Shown here piece by piece: positions 59,856-60,700 of a stretch of DNA of 64,000 bases (position 1 is the first letter of the stretch; each line of letters begins with the position of its first letter). Location: the NCBI GenBank assembly GCA_009760885.1, contig CM019700.1, positions 5,422,488 to 5,486,487 of the forward strand. Reading direction: 5' to 3'. Source of the stretch: Achatina immaculata. Lineage: Eukaryota; Mollusca; Gastropoda; Stylommatophora; Achatinidae. Below the pieces are notes generated by a model. It was not told the DNA's origin and made no database searches. It saw only the letters and a list, made by a program, of their open reading frames with translations. The position numbers were made by a program, and so were the translations under genes.

Positions 59856-60169
59856 ACATATTCAGTCAAATGAGCACGGCAAAATAAATGCAAGCCTATT
59901 ATTTCAGTTTCGAAAAATCATGTATGAAGCTTCCAGATACACTGTTTTGATTTGTTTGTTTGGTAAGTCGAGAATAAAAATGATTTGTGAAGCATGATTT
60001 GACTTGGGAATGACGGTACACAGTGGTTTCCACTCTGCCTTCCGCTCTGTATATGGTTTTCTTCACTAGACTTTGCCTAAAGAAACTAACTCGCAAAGCA
60101 GCGGGGTACCTGTTTTGATTTGCTGATATATTCACAGCTAACCTCTATATCTAGAGCCCGCTCCACCAT
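16849..60169 (-). CDS. ARMC8: ARMC8 orthologue, CTLH/GID E3 ligase armadillo scaffold (spliced gene span)
   Basis: ARMC8 is an armadillo-helical scaffold of the CTLH (GID) ubiquitin ligase; its yeast counterpart Gid5/Vid28 docks the substrate receptor Gid4. I joined 19 minus-strand exons, all GT-AG with consistent phases: 60169-60143, 56813-56719, 55145-55074, 52039-51897, 50997-50900, 49340-49236, 46396-46240, 43460-43321, 41388-41188, 39906-39820, 37681-37517, 34137-34051, 32226-32134, 30374-30231, 28482-28411 (possible cassette), 27125-27027, 20381-20286, 18667-18580, 16940-16853. The product is about 685-696 residues, against about 670 for human ARMC8. Diagnostic stretches include [45 protein letters not shown] and [11 protein letters not shown], which align along the whole family length. 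No frameshift or stop occurs in the joined exons. The C-terminus is uncertain: reading through the last donor gives a TGA at 16849-16851, while a small last exon may lie at 10791-10824. Confidence 0.93.
16853..16940 (-). CDS. ARMC8: ARMC8 exon 19
   Basis: 88 nt, acceptor GAGCAG, phase 1 in and 2 out at donor GTGACT. It encodes [20 protein letters not shown], matching family '[20 protein letters not shown]'. If the donor is ignored the frame stops at once (TGA 16849-16851), giving a C-terminus about ten residues shorter than the human protein. Otherwise one more small exon is needed. Confidence 0.87.
17045..17455. repeat. 25-bp minisatellite next to ARMC8 exon 19 acceptor
   Basis: About 16 copies of 'ACAGCAATGACAGAATGTTC' plus ATGTG, with a higher-order variant 'TTTGTTCCTGTGGCCTCAAT'. 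It begins about 105 bp upstream (in gene sense) of exon 19. Confidence 0.92.
17770..18260 (-). mobile_element. LINE family 4 3' part, decayed
   Basis: The reverse complement of the family 4 end: 'CATCTTACATCCTTCCCGTG' at the left is the tail 'CACGGGAAGGATGTAAGATG'. The body follows with 'CTTAACAATGTCCTCTTTAG' and 'CTTGATAGCTTGTTTTGGGA', the complements of LINE sequence at 61.2-61.4 kb. The frame is broken many times. Confidence 0.8.
18580..18667 (-). CDS. ARMC8: ARMC8 exon 18
   Basis: 88 nt, acceptor GAAAAG, donor GTGAGA, phase 0 in and 1 out. It encodes [18 protein letters not shown], matching family 'LQLAAMFCISNLIWNEEE'. Confidence 0.9.
19060..19378 (-). mobile_element. LINE family 1 3' fragment, diverged
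   Basis: Complement of the family 1 end: 'GTGCCCAAGATACATG', 'GGGTTTTCCACAAACACCTG', 'CTCTATTGCTCAACATCCTG' and 'TTTGGCCAAAATATTTAT'. Confidence 0.8.
19385..19722 (+). mobile_element. LINE family 5 3' end with (GAT)n tail
   Basis: Frames spell '[20 protein letters not shown]', '[15 protein letters not shown]' and '[18 protein letters not shown]', the tail of an RTE-like RT, then GATGATGATGATG. It abuts a LINE family 1 fragment on its left. Confidence 0.85.
19725..20012 (+). mobile_element. tRNA-derived SINE, full length
   Basis: Head 'GCCCTGGTTAGCTGAGGGGT' (box A-like) and 'GGTACTGGGTTCAGTC' (box B-like), T tract, 'CACCCAGCCTCTAAAAATGG', 'GATACTGACCACATCAGACT', ending 'GGAATTTTACCTTTTG'. 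Confidence 0.85.
20095..20217 (-). mobile_element. LINE family 2 3' end
   Basis: 'CATTCATTTATCTGCATGTC', 'GGAACTTTGCCTCCTAAACA', 'GTGAGCAAGATGGCCTGCCG' and 'CTCAACGATGTCTAGA', a 5'-truncated LINE end. Confidence 0.8.
20286..20381 (-). CDS. ARMC8: ARMC8 exon 17
   Basis: 96 nt, acceptor AAACCAG, donor GTATGT, phase 0 both sides. It encodes [18 protein letters not shown] and SVIKYL, matching family 'TLCILANIADGTTAKDLI...KIKYYM'. The 36-bp minisatellite begins about 30 bp upstream of the acceptor. Confidence 0.94.
20410..21206. repeat. 36-bp minisatellite, left part (split by piggyBac)
   Basis: About 22 copies of a 36-bp unit: 'AGAACATCTGTTAACACTCA' then GAGCTTATTCATACAG/AGGG. Many units contain TTAA (in GTTAAC), the piggyBac target; others have GTTAGC or GTTAGT. 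The array starts about 30 bp from the exon 17 acceptor and stops at TTAA 21203-21206. Confidence 0.95.
22417..25612 (+). mobile_element. Complete 3.2-kb RTE-like LINE (family 1, copy 1) with 12-bp target duplication
   Basis: Flanked by AGGAAGTGCAGT at 22405-22416 and 25613-25624. The 5' end begins near GCCCCCGTGTGGTACCCGGG (shared with copy 2 at 62413), a short leader of about 200 bp precedes the single ORF, and the 3' end is 'CACTTAAGGTTCAG' plus (AG)n. One ORF, short leader and 3.2 kb total suit an RTE-like APE-type non-LTR retrotransposon; exact clade not assigned. Confidence 0.93.
22619..25418 (+). pseudogene. LINE family 1 endonuclease-reverse transcriptase, frameshifted
   Basis: The first frame (22619-23746, 375 codons) is an APE-like endonuclease: '[16 protein letters not shown]', '[13 protein letters not shown]', '[12 protein letters not shown]' and '[13 protein letters not shown]' with catalytic Glu, Asp and His. 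The second frame (23787-25418) is the RT: '[13 protein letters not shown]', '[15 protein letters not shown]', '[14 protein letters not shown]', '[16 protein letters not shown]', '[14 protein letters not shown]' and the palm '[11 protein letters not shown]', then '[12 protein letters not shown]'. The frames are separated by one extra A in the run near 23711, since copy 2 has one fewer. A further one-base loss near 25414 removes the last roughly 65 residues compared with the fragment at 16.3 kb. The copy therefore looks inactive though young. Confidence 0.92.
25895..26815. repeat. 36-bp minisatellite, right part
   Basis: Resumes at TTAA 25895-25898 with the same unit. The right end is more diverged. 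Because 36 is a multiple of 3 it supports an open frame of 265 codons (25843-26640) with a 12-residue period, which I consider artefactual. A 144-bp higher-order segment recurs near 26.1-26.5 kb. Confidence 0.95.
27027..27125 (-). CDS. ARMC8: ARMC8 exon 16
   Basis: 99 nt, donor GTGAGG, phase 0 both sides. It encodes [17 protein letters not shown] and PVFVLEQ, aligned with family 'HIDKIMSTHGKQIMQAV...IEVKEQ'. The acceptor GGATCAG has a weak pyrimidine tract but is the only nearby AG in the right phase. Confidence 0.87.
27235..27545 (+). mobile_element. tRNA-type SINE, third subfamily
   Basis: Starts 'TGGTAGCCATGTTAGTACAG', box B-like 'GGTTTCGATTTTCACT', then a body with 'GACAGAGTTCGTGC', ending 'CGGCTACCTTTACCTTTAC', the same 3' style as the other SINEs. 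It lies about 110 bp upstream (gene sense) of exon 16. Confidence 0.6.
28108..28368 (-). mobile_element. tRNA-derived SINE
   Basis: 'AAAATCCCCATTCCCATGCC', 'GGGGATACAGTGTTGGGCCC', 'GGACTTGAACCCAGTACCAC' and 'CTAACCACTCAGCTACGCAG'. The right end in minus orientation is a good tRNA-like head with boxes A and B. Confidence 0.87.
28411..28482 (-). CDS. ARMC8: ARMC8 candidate cassette exon 15 (24 codons)
   Basis: 72 nt bounded by acceptor TTTGCAG and donor GTGAGC. It is open in phase 0 and compatible with both neighbours. It would add 24 polar residues (starting [12 protein letters not shown]) between the helix ending NILTS and the one starting VIDRMV. Human ARMC8 joins these two segments directly, so this is either a lineage-specific or alternative exon, or a chance open pseudo-exon. 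Skipping it keeps the frame. Confidence 0.45.
28643..30124 (+). mobile_element. Non-coding retroposon 'X', 1.48 kb, 11-bp target duplication
   Basis: Flanked by ATAAGTGAGCC at 28632-28642 and 30125-30135. GC-richer than its surroundings. Inside are three subrepeat blocks: an approximately 115-bp block at 28818-28930 and 29049-29163 ('GGTGGTAGAAAG'/'GGTGGTGGAAAG'), an approximately 115-bp block around 'CCTAAACCGGCTCA' (about 29150-29500), and an approximately 109-bp block around 'CACCTCTCACCCGGCGG' and 'GAGGTTTTCCGGTGA' (29637-29890). The 3' end is 'GAATTCAGTAGGTTCACAG' followed by GAAGAAGAAG. No convincing ORF. A 5'-truncated sister copy is at 44404-44788. I do not recognise it. Confidence 0.85.
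30231..30374 (-). CDS. ARMC8: ARMC8 exon 14
   Basis: 144 nt, acceptor TTTCAG after a long CT tract, donor GTACGT, phase 0 both sides. It encodes [18 protein letters not shown] and [13 protein letters not shown], matching family 'ADILRSLSTEQLFRLLSD...TLGLLRNLLS'. Confidence 0.94.
30840..31165 (+). mobile_element. LINE family 4 3' end
   Basis: 'TTCAAGAACAATGTAGAGAT', 'GAGATGGACATATATCGG', 'GAGGACATTATTAAGAGAGG', 'AAGTTTAACGGCACGGAAAG' and GATGTAAGATG. Related to 53.3-53.6 and 61.1-61.5 kb, with more mutations. Confidence 0.85.
31325..31437 (+). repeat. Repeat family A, left part
   Basis: 'GAATGTTCTTTGCAGCCGAA', 'TTTGAGGCACAGCA' and 'GGCAGTTTTTTCAG'. The right part of a family A copy appears at 31820-31935, with a LINE relic between them. 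Confidence 0.65.
31438..31530 (+). mobile_element. LINE family 3 relic
   Basis: 'GGGCATATACCACGGACAGT' and 'AAGAAAACAAACAATGAAGT' match the family 3 segment for 'VPRTAKKTNEEV', with stops. It looks inserted into the family A copy. Confidence 0.55.
31820..31935 (+). repeat. Repeat family A, right part
   Basis: 'GTTTCTTCAGAAGACTCCAC', 'GAATCTACTACTGATGGTAC' and 'GAGGCAGGGTCTTTAG', all diverged. Confidence 0.5.
32134..32226 (-). CDS. ARMC8: ARMC8 exon 13
   Basis: 93 nt, acceptor TCTTTAG, donor GTAAGT, phase 0 both sides. It encodes [11 protein letters not shown] and [10 protein letters not shown], matching family 'GAVELLCGL...LRVNGIWALM'. Confidence 0.94.
32790..33365. repeat. Minisatellite of about 32-40 bp with embedded TG runs
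   Basis: About 16 copies of 'GAATACTTTAACTTATTCTC' then AGTGCTGTGTGTG. The unit length varies with the number of TG steps and with an inserted GTCT. It lies about 560 bp upstream of exon 13. Confidence 0.93.
33597..33862 (-). mobile_element. LINE family 1 3' fragment
   Basis: Complement of the family end: 'AAGTGCCCAAGACACATGAG', 'CAAGGGTTTTACACAAAAGC', 'CTACTACTCAACACCCTCTC' and 'GTCTCTTTTGGTCTACCCTT'. Confidence 0.85.
33880..33928 (+). mobile_element. LINE family 4 3' stub, about 45 bp
   Basis: 'TATGTGACGTTTAACAGCAC' then GGGAAAGATGTAAGAA, the last bases of family 4 plus tail. It shows very strong 5' truncation. Confidence 0.7.
34051..34137 (-). CDS. ARMC8: ARMC8 exon 12
   Basis: 87 nt, acceptor TGATAG, donor GTAAGT, phase 0 both sides. 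It encodes [16 protein letters not shown], matching family 'SMLCNLLLEFSPSKE'. This short exon lies between LINE stubs on the left and a piggyBac MITE at 34278. Confidence 0.94.
34278..34962 (+). mobile_element. piggyBac-type MITE 1
   Basis: TTAA at 34274-34277. TIRs CTCTTCCCGTGCC (left) and CTCTTTCCGAGCC (right, complement), right flank TTTA, a decayed TTAA. Near 34424 it keeps 'ATGGCGGAAGGGTGCTTA' and 'ATTTCAATTTTTGGTGATGT', shared with the MITE at 54.4 kb and probably the start of a lost transposase. Confidence 0.85.
34991..35073 (-). mobile_element. LINE family 2 3' stub with 10-bp target duplication
   Basis: 83 bp: (ATTC)n, 'CATTTGCATGTCCCTTGAGG', 'GTAGGCCTCTTGGTTGTGAG'. AGGTTACAAC occurs at 34981-34990 and 35074-35083. 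This proves the (AATG)n tail and the minus orientation. Confidence 0.9.
35472..36221 (+). mobile_element. mariner element, internally deleted
   Basis: TA on each side. Inverted ends CGAGGGTCATACCGAA (left) and TGAGGGTCATACCGAA (right complement), continuing as similar sequence for about 45 bp. Transposase pieces: 'QRAVIEFL'-like text near 35660, 'PHGGQPRTA' near 35808, '[15 protein letters not shown]' near 35890, then directly the C-terminal '[18 protein letters not shown]' near 36065-36120. At 750 bp, against about 1.3 kb for an intact element, the DDD catalytic half is gone. Confidence 0.9.
36222..37516. other. Intron 11, little recognised
   Basis: Contains weak traces of repeat family A near 36720-36810 ('CATAGCTGACCATGCC') and a C-rich stretch near 36930. 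I see no gene here. Confidence 0.4.
37517..37681 (-). CDS. ARMC8: ARMC8 exon 11
   Basis: 165 nt, acceptor CTGCAG, donor GTATGT, phase 0 both sides. It encodes [17 protein letters not shown] and [10 protein letters not shown], the ARMC8 hallmark 'CLHSLSRSVQQLRT...HAVWKPLM'. Confidence 0.97.
38315..38580 (+). mobile_element. tRNA-derived SINE, fourth head type
   Basis: Head 'ATGTAGTGGTTAGTGCACTC' with a perfect box B 'GGTTCGAATCC', T tract, 'GACCCAGCCTTGTAAAATGG', ending 'TTTACCTTTACAT'. Same body layout as the other SINEs but a different tRNA-like head. Confidence 0.8.
38815..39150 (+). mobile_element. LINE family 4 ends, two stubs in tandem
   Basis: First stub 38815-39030 ('AGAATCCCAAAACAAGCTTT', 'GTTAAGAAAGGCCGG', 'GGGAAAGATGTAAGAA'). 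Second stub about 39050-39150 ('ACTACACTGCAAGCCC', 'TATGTGACGTTTAAC', 'GGAAGGATATAAAATG'). Same orientation. Confidence 0.8.
39480..39735 (-). mobile_element. LINE 3' end encoding a C2H2 finger tail
   Basis: The minus frame reads '[20 protein letters not shown]', then '[20 protein letters not shown]' with a C2H2 pattern (C-x2-C, H-x3-H), a tail known from some APE-type LINEs, then stop and a GAACAACAACAA tail. It lies in intron 10, about 85 bp past the exon 10 donor. Confidence 0.8.
39820..39906 (-). CDS. ARMC8: ARMC8 exon 10
   Basis: 87 nt, acceptor AATTATAG, donor GTTTGT, phase 0 both sides. It encodes [20 protein letters not shown], matching family '[21 protein letters not shown]'. Confidence 0.94.
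39955..40165. repeat. AT-rich degenerate tandem repeat
   Basis: Repeats of 'ATTAATGAATTACTATCT' and 'ATCAATATTAC' with a variable period near 35-60 bp, upstream (gene sense) of exon 10 by about 50 bp. Confidence 0.65.
40172..40950 (+). mobile_element. LINE family 1 fragment interrupted by a LINE family 3 end
   Basis: Left piece 'AAAATCAGGATAATTAAGAG', 'CTATGGAAGTGAATAAATCA'. Right piece from 40605 'CTTGGCCAAAACACCGTAAG' to 'GGGCACTTAAGGTTCTGAGA' and (AG)n. The two halves match 25.15-25.61 kb in order. Confidence 0.85.
40297..40598 (-). mobile_element. LINE family 3 3' end nested in family 1
   Basis: ATTAAAAGAA occurs just left (about 40287-40296) and at the right border (about 40599-40608), a likely target duplication. 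On the minus strand it reads the decayed 'NEEVLREAG' and '[10 protein letters not shown]' regions. Confidence 0.75.
41188..41388 (-). CDS. ARMC8: ARMC8 exon 9
   Basis: 201 nt, acceptor ATTTTAG, donor GTATGC, phase 0 both sides. It carries the most conserved block: [24 protein letters not shown] and [12 protein letters not shown] 37-bp minisatellite begins about 80 bp upstream of the acceptor. Confidence 0.97.
41466..42082. repeat. 37-bp minisatellite next to exon 9 acceptor
   Basis: About 14-15 copies of 'GGTTACTGGTACAGTTATCT' then CACAGCCTTTAAATGCT. The first unit is separated by a LINE family 2 stub at about 41485-41545. The array starts about 80 bp upstream of exon 9. Confidence 0.95.
41485..41545 (-). 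mobile_element. LINE family 2 stub inside the 37-bp array
   Basis: (CAGT)n then 'CATTTGCATGTACCTTGCGG', 'AACTTTGCCTCC' and 'GTAGGCTTCTCGG'. The tail is ACTG-type. Confidence 0.8.
42710..42998 (-). mobile_element. tRNA-derived SINE
   Basis: 'GTAAAATTCCCATTTCCACA', 'GTATCACGCCCGGCCCGCTT', 'CCCATTTTTAGAGGCTGGGT', 'GGGACTGAACCCGGTACCGC' and 'TAACCACTCAGCTAACCAGG'. Full length. Confidence 0.88.
43321..43460 (-). CDS. ARMC8: ARMC8 exon 8
   Basis: 140 nt, acceptor CTTGTAG, donor GTATGA, phase 1 in and 0 out. It encodes [20 protein letters not shown] and [10 protein letters not shown], very close to family '[24 protein letters not shown]'. Confidence 0.95.
43515..44060 (+). repeat. Repeat family P, longest copy (possible Penelope-like end)
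   Basis: 'AAAGCTGTGATACCAAAATG', 'AAGCTGTGACGTTTCGGAGT', 'TTAATCATACAAACACAC', 'ATTCACATGAATCCTATGTA', 'GTTCAGAAATGCGCCCGTTC' and 'GTAACCTAGCCAGGAGAAGG'. The same order is seen inverted at 56.1-56.6 and 60.5-60.7 kb. No coding part. Confidence 0.7.
44075..44300 (+). repeat. Repeat family A, diverged
   Basis: 'AAGATGTTCTGTACAGCAGA', 'GACTGACTCCACCACGATGG' and 'GGGCCACCAATGAGAAGGAT' follow the family A order. Confidence 0.55.
44404..44788 (+). mobile_element. Retroposon 'X', 5'-truncated copy with 12-bp target duplication
   Basis: ATAACTGACAAA at 44392-44403 and 44789-44800. The sequence begins in the middle of element X ('AAATGCTGAAGTCGGAGACA') and has two instead of three of the 109-bp blocks. 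It ends like X with GAAGAAGAAG. Confidence 0.88.
45285..45755 (-). mobile_element. tRNA SINE split by a family P copy
   Basis: Left half 45285-45454 ('AAAATCCCTGTTTCCATGCC', 'CCCATTTTTAGAGGCT') and right half 45618-45755 ('GGAGGTTGGATGGAGCCAG', 'ACTTGAACCTGGTACCACC', 'CTTAGCTAACCAAACCACC'). Confidence 0.8.
45455..45617 (+). repeat. Repeat family P copy inserted in SINE
   Basis: 'ATTAGTGCATAAGTATGTAA', 'AAAGCTGTGATACCAAAATG', 'CCGAAACGTCACAATTGTAT' and 'CGTCAGGGTAATAAAGCTG'. The copy looks rearranged, with the second part inverted. Confidence 0.65.
45838..45905. repeat. C-rich and (AC)n low-complexity tract
   Basis: A C run of about 12, an A run, (AC)n and then a C run of about 15 within 70 bp. 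It lies 100 bp past the exon 7 donor array. Confidence 0.85.
46004..46311. repeat. ARMC8: 77-bp tandem repeat, four copies, containing the exon 7 splice donor
   Basis: The marker CTTACCTGCTACC (complement of the donor) occurs at 46004, 46081, 46158 and 46235, spaced exactly 77 bp. Copies alternate 'CACACACAGTTGG' and 'CACACACGGTTGG', pointing to duplication of a 154-bp dimer. Each copy holds the last 56 nt of exon 7, an AG just before it and the GTAAGT donor. 77 is not a multiple of 3, so reading through shifts the frame and meets a stop. Confidence 0.95.
46240..46396 (-). CDS. ARMC8: ARMC8 exon 7, donor tandemly repeated
   Basis: 157 nt, acceptor CCAACAG, donor GTAAGT, phase 0 in and 1 out. 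It encodes [20 protein letters not shown], matching family '[20 protein letters not shown]'. The last 56 nt of the exon plus its donor lie in a 77-bp unit repeated four times. The donor at 46239/46238 is used in this model because it precedes the first extra copy and keeps phase with exon 8. Confidence 0.9.
46495..46620 (-). mobile_element. LINE family 2 3' end
   Basis: 'GTCATTCATTTGCATGTCCC', 'GGAACGTTGCCTCCCTAACA', 'GCAAGATGTCCTGCTGCTGA' and 'GCAGATTATCAACGA'. Confidence 0.85.
46705..46930 (+). repeat. Repeat family A copy
   Basis: 'CTCTGCAGCCGATAACTTCA', 'ACTTCTTTAGCAGGCTCCAC', 'ATTGGGACTATCCTTGCC', then 'GTTAGTCAAGC'. Confidence 0.65.
46975..47165 (-). repeat. Repeat family P copy
   Basis: 'ATTCATGTGATCCTATACTT', 'TCTTCATCCTGT', 'AAGAAGGCTTGCACTGAAAC' and 'ATCACAACTCTGTAGTCGC', inverted relative to the 43.5-kb copy. 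Confidence 0.65.
47310..47600 (-). mobile_element. tRNA-derived SINE
   Basis: 'AAAATCCCAGTTTCCAGGCC', 'GGGACTTGAACCTGGTACCA' and 'TAACCACTCAGCTAACCAGG'. Full length. Confidence 0.88.
47805..48070 (-). mobile_element. tRNA-derived SINE, head truncated
   Basis: 'TGTAAAGGTAAGGTAAAATC', 'CCAGTATCACCACCTGTCCG', 'GGGACTTGAACCCGGTGCCA' and 'GTAAACCGAGCG', then cut by the next SINE. Confidence 0.85.
48071..48325 (-). mobile_element. tRNA-type SINE, second subfamily
   Basis: 'GATGTAAAGGTAACCCCATT', 'CTTGACCTGTCGGCACACTA', 'CATCACGCCTGGCTACCTTT' and 'GGGCGCCTCTGGCC', then tRNA-like head at the right. Confidence 0.75.
48725..48850 (-). mobile_element. LINE family 2 3' end
   Basis: (CAGT)n, 'CATTTGTATATCCCTTGCAG', 'GGCCTCTTGGTTGTGAGCAA' and 'GATGCGTCCATCGCAGATCA'. 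Confidence 0.87.
49236..49340 (-). CDS. ARMC8: ARMC8 exon 6
   Basis: 105 nt, acceptor AAATCAG, donor GTAGGT, phase 0 both sides. It encodes [12 protein letters not shown] and an [11 protein letters not shown] helix, corresponding to family 'TVIPHLMALLS...ICQIFSHCC'. Confidence 0.9.
49975..50120 (+). repeat. Repeat family Y, plus copy with GAAGAAG tail
   Basis: 'GACACGAGCTTGGGGCAAAA', 'TCTGGAGAGGACTGCAGGCT', 'TTGCCATGTCGACAGGGATA', then AGAAGAAGAAGG. The inverted counterpart is at 52.63-52.77 kb. Confidence 0.8.
50160..50772 (+). mobile_element. LINE family 3, longest copy, frameshifted
   Basis: '[15 protein letters not shown]', '[15 protein letters not shown]' and '[14 protein letters not shown]', then in another frame '[14 protein letters not shown]' and '[16 protein letters not shown]', ending in (GAT)n. 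A frameshift near 50510 separates the frames. No RT palm is present. Confidence 0.88.
50900..50997 (-). CDS. ARMC8: ARMC8 exon 5
   Basis: 98 nt, acceptor TTTTCAG, donor GTAAGA, phase 1 in and 0 out. It encodes [14 protein letters not shown], matching the family helix 'EACLRCLRTIF'. A 41-bp minisatellite starts about 40 bp upstream of the acceptor, and a LINE 3' end lies about 130 bp past the donor. Confidence 0.93.
51035..51350. repeat. 41-bp minisatellite next to exon 5 acceptor
   Basis: About eight copies of 'AGACTACAAGCCCATCTATA' then TAACTCAAGATAGGACATTTC, starting about 40 bp upstream of exon 5. Confidence 0.93.
51495..51896. repeat. 42-bp minisatellite (84-bp dimer) repeating the exon 4 splice donor
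   Basis: On the gene strand units read GTGTAAGTTTT...GTGATTACAGGG or GGGACAATCATTAAAGAA. The first GTAAGT is the exon 4 donor itself (51896-51891), and similar GTAAGTTTT motifs recur every 42 bp. Two unit types alternate. Confidence 0.93.
51897..52039 (-). CDS. ARMC8: ARMC8 exon 4
   Basis: 143 nt, acceptor TTTCAG, donor GTAAGT, phase 2 in and 1 out. It encodes an armadillo helix pair with [16 protein letters not shown]. The donor is the first of many near-identical GTAAGT motifs in the adjoining 42-bp minisatellite. Confidence 0.93.
52040..53300. other. Intron 3, mostly unique
   Basis: Except for repeat Y at 52630-52770, I see no recognised element. A G run lies near 52590-52605. Confidence 0.45.
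52630..52772 (-). repeat. Repeat family Y, minus copy
   Basis: 'GGTTGTTGGTCACGTCAGAT', 'CTGCCGACATGGCAAAGCCC', 'GCAGTCCTCTCCAGATCCTG' and 'CCCAAGCTTGTGTCCTC', the complement of 49975-50110. The tail CTTCTTCT is at its left end. Confidence 0.8.
53315..53650 (+). mobile_element. LINE family 4, 5'-truncated C-terminus
   Basis: Open 81-codon frame: '[20 protein letters not shown]', '[16 protein letters not shown]', '[20 protein letters not shown]' and '[12 protein letters not shown]', then 'GACGTTTAACAGCAC' and GGATATAAGATAAGA. Nearly identical to 61.1-61.5 kb. Confidence 0.9.
54397..55060 (+). mobile_element. piggyBac-type MITE 2, 13 bp from exon 3
   Basis: TTAA at 54393-54396. TIRs CTCTTTCTGTGCC (left) and CTCTTCCTGTGCC (right complement). 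It contains 'AAATGGCGGAAGAATGCTTA' and 'TTTCAATTTTTGGTGATGTA' as in MITE 1. The right TTAA has decayed to GTAA. Its right end is 13 bp from the ARMC8 exon 3 end, so it contributes sequence next to the splice donor. Confidence 0.87.
55074..55145 (-). CDS. ARMC8: ARMC8 exon 3
   Basis: 72 nt, acceptor TTTGCAG, donor GTTTGT, phase 2 in and 2 out. It encodes [13 protein letters not shown] and HGLVPR, an excellent match to the N-terminal ARMC8 motif. A piggyBac-type MITE ends 13 bp to its left, just inside intron 3. Confidence 0.93.
55240..55590 (-). repeat. Repeat family A, near full length
   Basis: 'GGGTTAGTGACCCATAGCTG', 'ACCAAGACCCTGCCTCACCT', 'GGTGGTGGAGTCTGCTAAAG', 'CAATGCCAATATAATGCTGT' and 'TCTACAGCATCGGCTGCAAA'. 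Confidence 0.85.
55690..55990 (+). pseudogene. Decayed LINE RT C-terminal fragment
   Basis: 'LLYYCMEQ' or, with a shift, '[14 protein letters not shown]' and 'AAEMWIYRT' are the decayed version of 'LLYGSE.W...[10 protein letters not shown]' of family 3-like LINEs. Confidence 0.65.
56090..56568 (-). repeat. Repeat family P copy, inverted
   Basis: 'TCTCCTGGCTAGGTTAACAA', 'CATTCATGTGAATCTATCTC', 'TGTATGATTAAGGCTCATGC', 'CAAAACGTCACAACTTTGTA' and 'TCCTTAGTTTATACA'. It is the complement order of 43515-44060. Confidence 0.72.
56719..56813 (-). CDS. ARMC8: ARMC8 exon 2
   Basis: 95 nt, acceptor TTTCAG and donor GTAAGT, phase 0 in and 2 out. It encodes residues 10-41, including [13 protein letters not shown], which aligns with the first helix of ARMC8 just before the conserved 'KN.VIG' segment. 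Confidence 0.88.
57030..57845. repeat. Composite minisatellite of 'GGGAACCAAATGA' units
   Basis: Units of about 20-21 bp (GAACCAAATGATGGGGGCATG, GAACTAAATGCTTAGGGTATG, GAACCAAATGACTGAAATATG) in a higher-order set of about 63 bp at 57530-57845. A diverged beginning is seen at 57030-57100. Confidence 0.85.
57975..57996. repeat. G run of about 16
   Basis: GTGGGGGGGGGGGGGGGGAAG, a length-unstable homopolymer. Confidence 0.9.
58120..58222 (-). mobile_element. LINE family 2 3' end
   Basis: 'CAGTCACTGCATGTCCCTTG', 'CGGAACCTTGCCTCCCTAAC' and 'GCCCTGCTGCTGATGCATCC', next to an (AT)n run. Confidence 0.82.
58640..59100. repeat. Repeat family A in head-to-head inverted pair
   Basis: The minus half (about 58640-58828) carries 'CCATGGTGGTGGAGTCTGCA'. 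The plus half (about 58829-59100) carries 'AGGCTCCACCACCATGGGGA', 'CTTTAGC' and 'GGGGCAGGGTCTTGGTCAGC'. The complementary arms of roughly 70-100 bp can fold back over a loop of roughly 100 bp. Confidence 0.8.
59085..59345. repeat. 34-bp minisatellite grown from the 3' end of repeat A
   Basis: Seven or eight copies of 'TCAGCTATGGGTCGCTAACC' then CTGATGCTGGCA, alternating ATATC and AAATC. The same text occurs once, untandemised, at the end of the 55.2-kb copy ('GGGTTAGTGACCCATAGCTG' complement). Confidence 0.92.
59370..59490 (-). repeat. Repeat family A, 5' part
   Basis: 'GAAAAAATAGCTGCCATGAT', 'CTTCAACATCTTCACTGCAT' and 'CTGCACAGAACACCAACTTG'. Confidence 0.7.
59779..59852. repeat. (AT)n(AC)n microsatellite
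   Basis: About 27 AT steps then about 10 AC steps, in intron 1 about 290 bp from exon 1. Confidence 0.97.
60143..60169 (-). CDS. ARMC8: ARMC8 exon 1, coding part (start codon)
   Basis: ATG at 60169-60167 opens nine codons (MVERALDIE) followed by donor GTTAGC. The phase (0) matches exon 2, and the join gives a family-like acidic N-terminus. This start was chosen because it is the nearest upstream ATG with an in-phase donor. The 5' UTR and promoter would lie to the right (60170-60460), where no repeat is seen. Residues 1-9. Confidence 0.7.
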
Positions 60170-60464
60170 CCGCCAACTGGTATGCGGACAGCAGAAAATA
60201 TTGTCACAAATGCTAGTGATCACTAGTCGCTCATGTTTTCAACGAAAACGAGGTGTCTCTTTATTGCATATTTCTGAATTATCAAAAAGAAAGCACTATA
60301 TTTATTACTGTACTGAAGGAAAAGACAATTTAAGCTAAATTACCATTTATATACTGTGAAATAAATGTATTCAAAACTGTCTTTGCTCTCTAGTCCCTCA
60401 CAATTACAAAGACTTGAAAACACCGGAAGTTGAAAAGATGAGCTGCATCGTCAGTAAAGTCTTT

Positions 60465-60700
60465 CGCATCTCCAAGACATCACATCACAAGTCTCCATAT
60501 TAATATTATCTACATTCCACCACGCGCATTTCTGAACACATAGTCGGACAAGCCACAGCTTCTTACAGGTTACAACTAAGTGCTCTGTTCATCTTTTTTT
60601 TTCGTTACATAGCATTCATGTGAATTTATACTTTATTTCCTCTCTCTATTTCTTCGCGCTATGTGTTTTAACGCCGAAAAGTCACAACTAAGCTGTTTCT
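60465..60700 (-). repeat. Repeat family P copy upstream of ARMC8
   Basis: 'ACATCACAAGTCTCCATATT', 'GTCGGACAAGCCACAGCTTC', 'GCATTCATGTGAATTTATAC' and 'CGCCGAAAAGTCACAACTAA'. It begins about 300 bp upstream of the start codon, so the promoter must be compact or include it. Confidence 0.7.
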